A DNA stretch of 7,335 bases from Candidatus Rifleibacteriota bacterium (GTDB taxonomy: Bacteria > Riflebacteria > Ozemobacteria > Ozemobacterales > Ozemobacteraceae), in NCBI GenBank assembly GCA_029560455.1, contig JAKQKW010000430.1, forward strand, positions 1 through 7,335, written 5' to 3'. Shown piece by piece: positions 5,995-7,335 of the stretch; position 1 is the first letter of the stretch, and every line of letters starts with the position of its first letter. Below the pieces are notes generated by a model that did no database searches, had not been told where the DNA came from, and saw only the letters and a program-made list of their open reading frames with translations. The position numbers and the translations under genes were made by a program.

Positions 5995-7335
5995 TCAGCT
6001 GCGCATATTCTCTAACAGTGCCGAAAGAACGGTGTTACGCATTTTGGGCCGGTTGTTCTTGACCGCCATTGCGATAGCCCGGCGCGCTCCGATAAAAACC
6101 ATGGTCCGGCGCGCCCGGGTGAGACCGGTATAAAAAAGATTTCGCTGCAGCATCATAAAATGCTGAGTCGACGCGATCATGACTACAGCAGGGTATTCAC
6201 TGCCCTGAGACTTATGTACAGTTACTGCATAGGCATGGGCAAGATCGAGAAAGTCCGAGGTCTGAAATGTCACCGGCCCCTGCGGAAATTCGATCAGAGC
6301 TTCCTGGTCTTCCGGTTGAATATCTTTGATCAGGCCGATATCACCGTTGAAAACCTCAAGGTCATAGTTGTTACGAAGTTGAATGACCTTGTCTCCCACC
6401 CTGAACACACGGTTGAGATGTTCCATCTCGTTCTTCGCCGGATCCGGTGGATTCAATGCTTCCTGCAGAACGATATTGAGATTGGCCGCACCAAGCTTGC
6501 CACGGTTCATCGGAGTCAGAACCTGTATATCGTTAACCGGATCATAACCAAATTTGCCGGGCAGACTTTTTTGAACCACATTTTTGAGAAGGCCGACCAG
6601 CTTGTCGGGCTCATCGGCCGCGACGTAATAACAGTCGGACTGACTTTGTCCATCAGGCACCGTAAGCACCGGCATCTGCCCATGATTGATCAGATGAGCA
6701 TTTTTAATGATATTCGAGGTTTCGGCCTGCCGAAAAATCACATTGAGCTTTACTACCGGCACTTTTTCAGACCTGATCAGTTCGTTGAGCACCAGACCGG
6801 CGCCCACTGACGGCAACTGATCGGCATCTCCAACCAGAATCAGCGAAGCATGAGCGGGAACAGCCTGCAGCAGGCTGTAAAAAAGCTGCATATCGATCAT
6901 CGAAGCTTCGTCGATAATCAGCGTATCACATTCCAACGGCTGCTGCTGATTGCGTTTGAAACCCTTCTCCTGCGGCGAGAACTCAAGCAGGCGATGAATG
7001 GTGCGGGCAGTGAAACCGGACACCTCAGAAAGTCTCTTGGCAGCACGCCCGGTCGGGCTCGCCAGCAGCACACGCCGGCCCAAAGCTCGATGCGCGCTGA
7101 CAACCGCTTTCAACGTCGTAGTTTTGCCGGTGCCCGGCCCGCCGGTAATGATGAGAAAACCATGATTGAGAGAGTTTTCAACTGCAAGCTGTTGTATATC
7201 GCTGAGCTGCAGACCATGCTCGGCAAAAGCCCGGTCAAGCGCCCCGATGATTTTTTCTCTGGGAACATCCCGCGGGCTTTTCAGCAGAGACATGACAAGC
7301 ATGGCGCTGCCTTCCTCGGCACGAAATCCGACCGG
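5995..7335 (-). CDS. recD2: RecD2-type DNA helicase (YrrC-like), 5'-partial
   Basis: This is the C-terminal 446 residues of a superfamily 1B, 5'-to-3' DNA helicase of the RecD2 type, which acts without RecBC in replication and repair. The frame is open to the last base of the window; the ATG at 7302 is internal, because the preceding residues (F-R-A-E-E-G-S-A) fit the segment that comes just before the helicase core in RecD2. Motifs in order, counted from the first visible residue: Walker A GGPGTGKTTT (65-74), the SPTGRAAKRL segment (93-102), motif II DEASMID (142-148), motif III VGDADQLPSVGAG (168-180), the RecD2 segment GDKVIQLRNNYDLEVFNGDI (314-333), motif V TVHKSQGSEYP (372-382) and motif VI YTGLTRAR (402-409). 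RecD2 proteins are usually 700-800 residues, so about 300, including the N-terminal OB/HhH region, lie outside. No recB or recC is in view. The gene reads toward the Gly/Ala-rich gene with a 137-bp gap. Confidence 0.94.
   Translation of the reverse strand, partial: PVGFRAEEGSAMLVMSLLKSPRDVPREKIIGALDRAFAEHGLQLSDIQQLAVENSLNHGFLIITGGPGTGKTTTLKAVVSAHRALGRRVLLASPTGRAAKRLSEVSGFTARTIHRLLEFSPQEKGFKRNQQQPLECDTLIIDEASMIDMQLFYSLLQAVPAHASLILVGDADQLPSVGAGLVLNELIRSEKVPVVKLNVIFRQAETSNIIKNAHLINHGQMPVLTVPDGQSQSDCYYVAADEPDKLVGLLKNVVQKSLPGKFGYDPVNDIQVLTPMNRGKLGAANLNIVLQEALNPPDPAKNEMEHLNRVFRVGDKVIQLRNNYDLEVFNGDIGLIKDIQPEDQEALIEFPQGPVTFQTSDFLDLAHAYAVTVHKSQGSEYPAVVMIASTQHFMMLQRNLFYTGLTRARRTMVFIGARRAIAMAVKNNRPKMRNTVLSALLENMRS

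Noticed and set aside
6160..6810. Plus-strand open frame of 216 codons opposite the RecD2-type gene
   Set aside because: It is antisense to a helicase with clear motifs, has no family signature and no convincing Shine-Dalgarno, and is a composition effect of the opposite strand.
7300..7302. ATG as start of the RecD2-type gene
   Set aside because: The frame continues to the window edge with residues that fit the RecD2 family just before the helicase core, so this ATG is an internal methionine.

Overview
The window is dense bacterial DNA with GC a little above one half. It has canonical Shine-Dalgarno sequences, three bacterial housekeeping genes (recG, rsmD, recD2) and no phage, IS, CRISPR or RNA gene that I can see. 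The lineage cannot be fixed from sequence alone. A long HEAT-TPR protein beside recG, plus a secreted Gly/Ala-rich protein I do not recognise, suggests a poorly characterised, probably environmental phylum. A Riflebacteria-like lineage is a guess with low confidence.

Left block, plus strand (2-4936): a tight four-gene cluster. It runs from a HEAT-repeat/TPR fusion whose beginning lies left of the window, to a 61-residue DUF4177-like protein whose ATG overlaps the previous stop (ATGA), then recG from a TTG codon 9 bp later, then rsmD one base after recG. The cluster ends at a strong symmetrical hairpin (4949-4988) that lies between convergent genes and should stop transcription both ways. RecG (fork reversal and recombination) and RsmD (16S rRNA m2G966 methylation) are housekeeping. 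The two upstream genes are probable protein-interaction partners of unknown role that are co-transcribed with them.

Right block, minus strand (5006-7335): the C-terminal 446 residues of a RecD2-type DNA helicase (its beginning lies beyond the right edge), then a 137-bp spacer, then a secreted or membrane-anchored Gly/Ala-rich protein of 283 residues. The spacer holds a credible sigma70-type promoter for that protein. Just upstream of its -35 are two A-tract/TTGTGATT direct repeats exactly 21 bp apart, which look like an UP element or an activator site.

The least explained items are the Gly-zipper envelope protein with its duplicated tyrosine motif, its promoter repeats, and the HEAT-TPR/DUF4177 pair. 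I do not see clear evidence for a new multi-gene defence or mobile system here.
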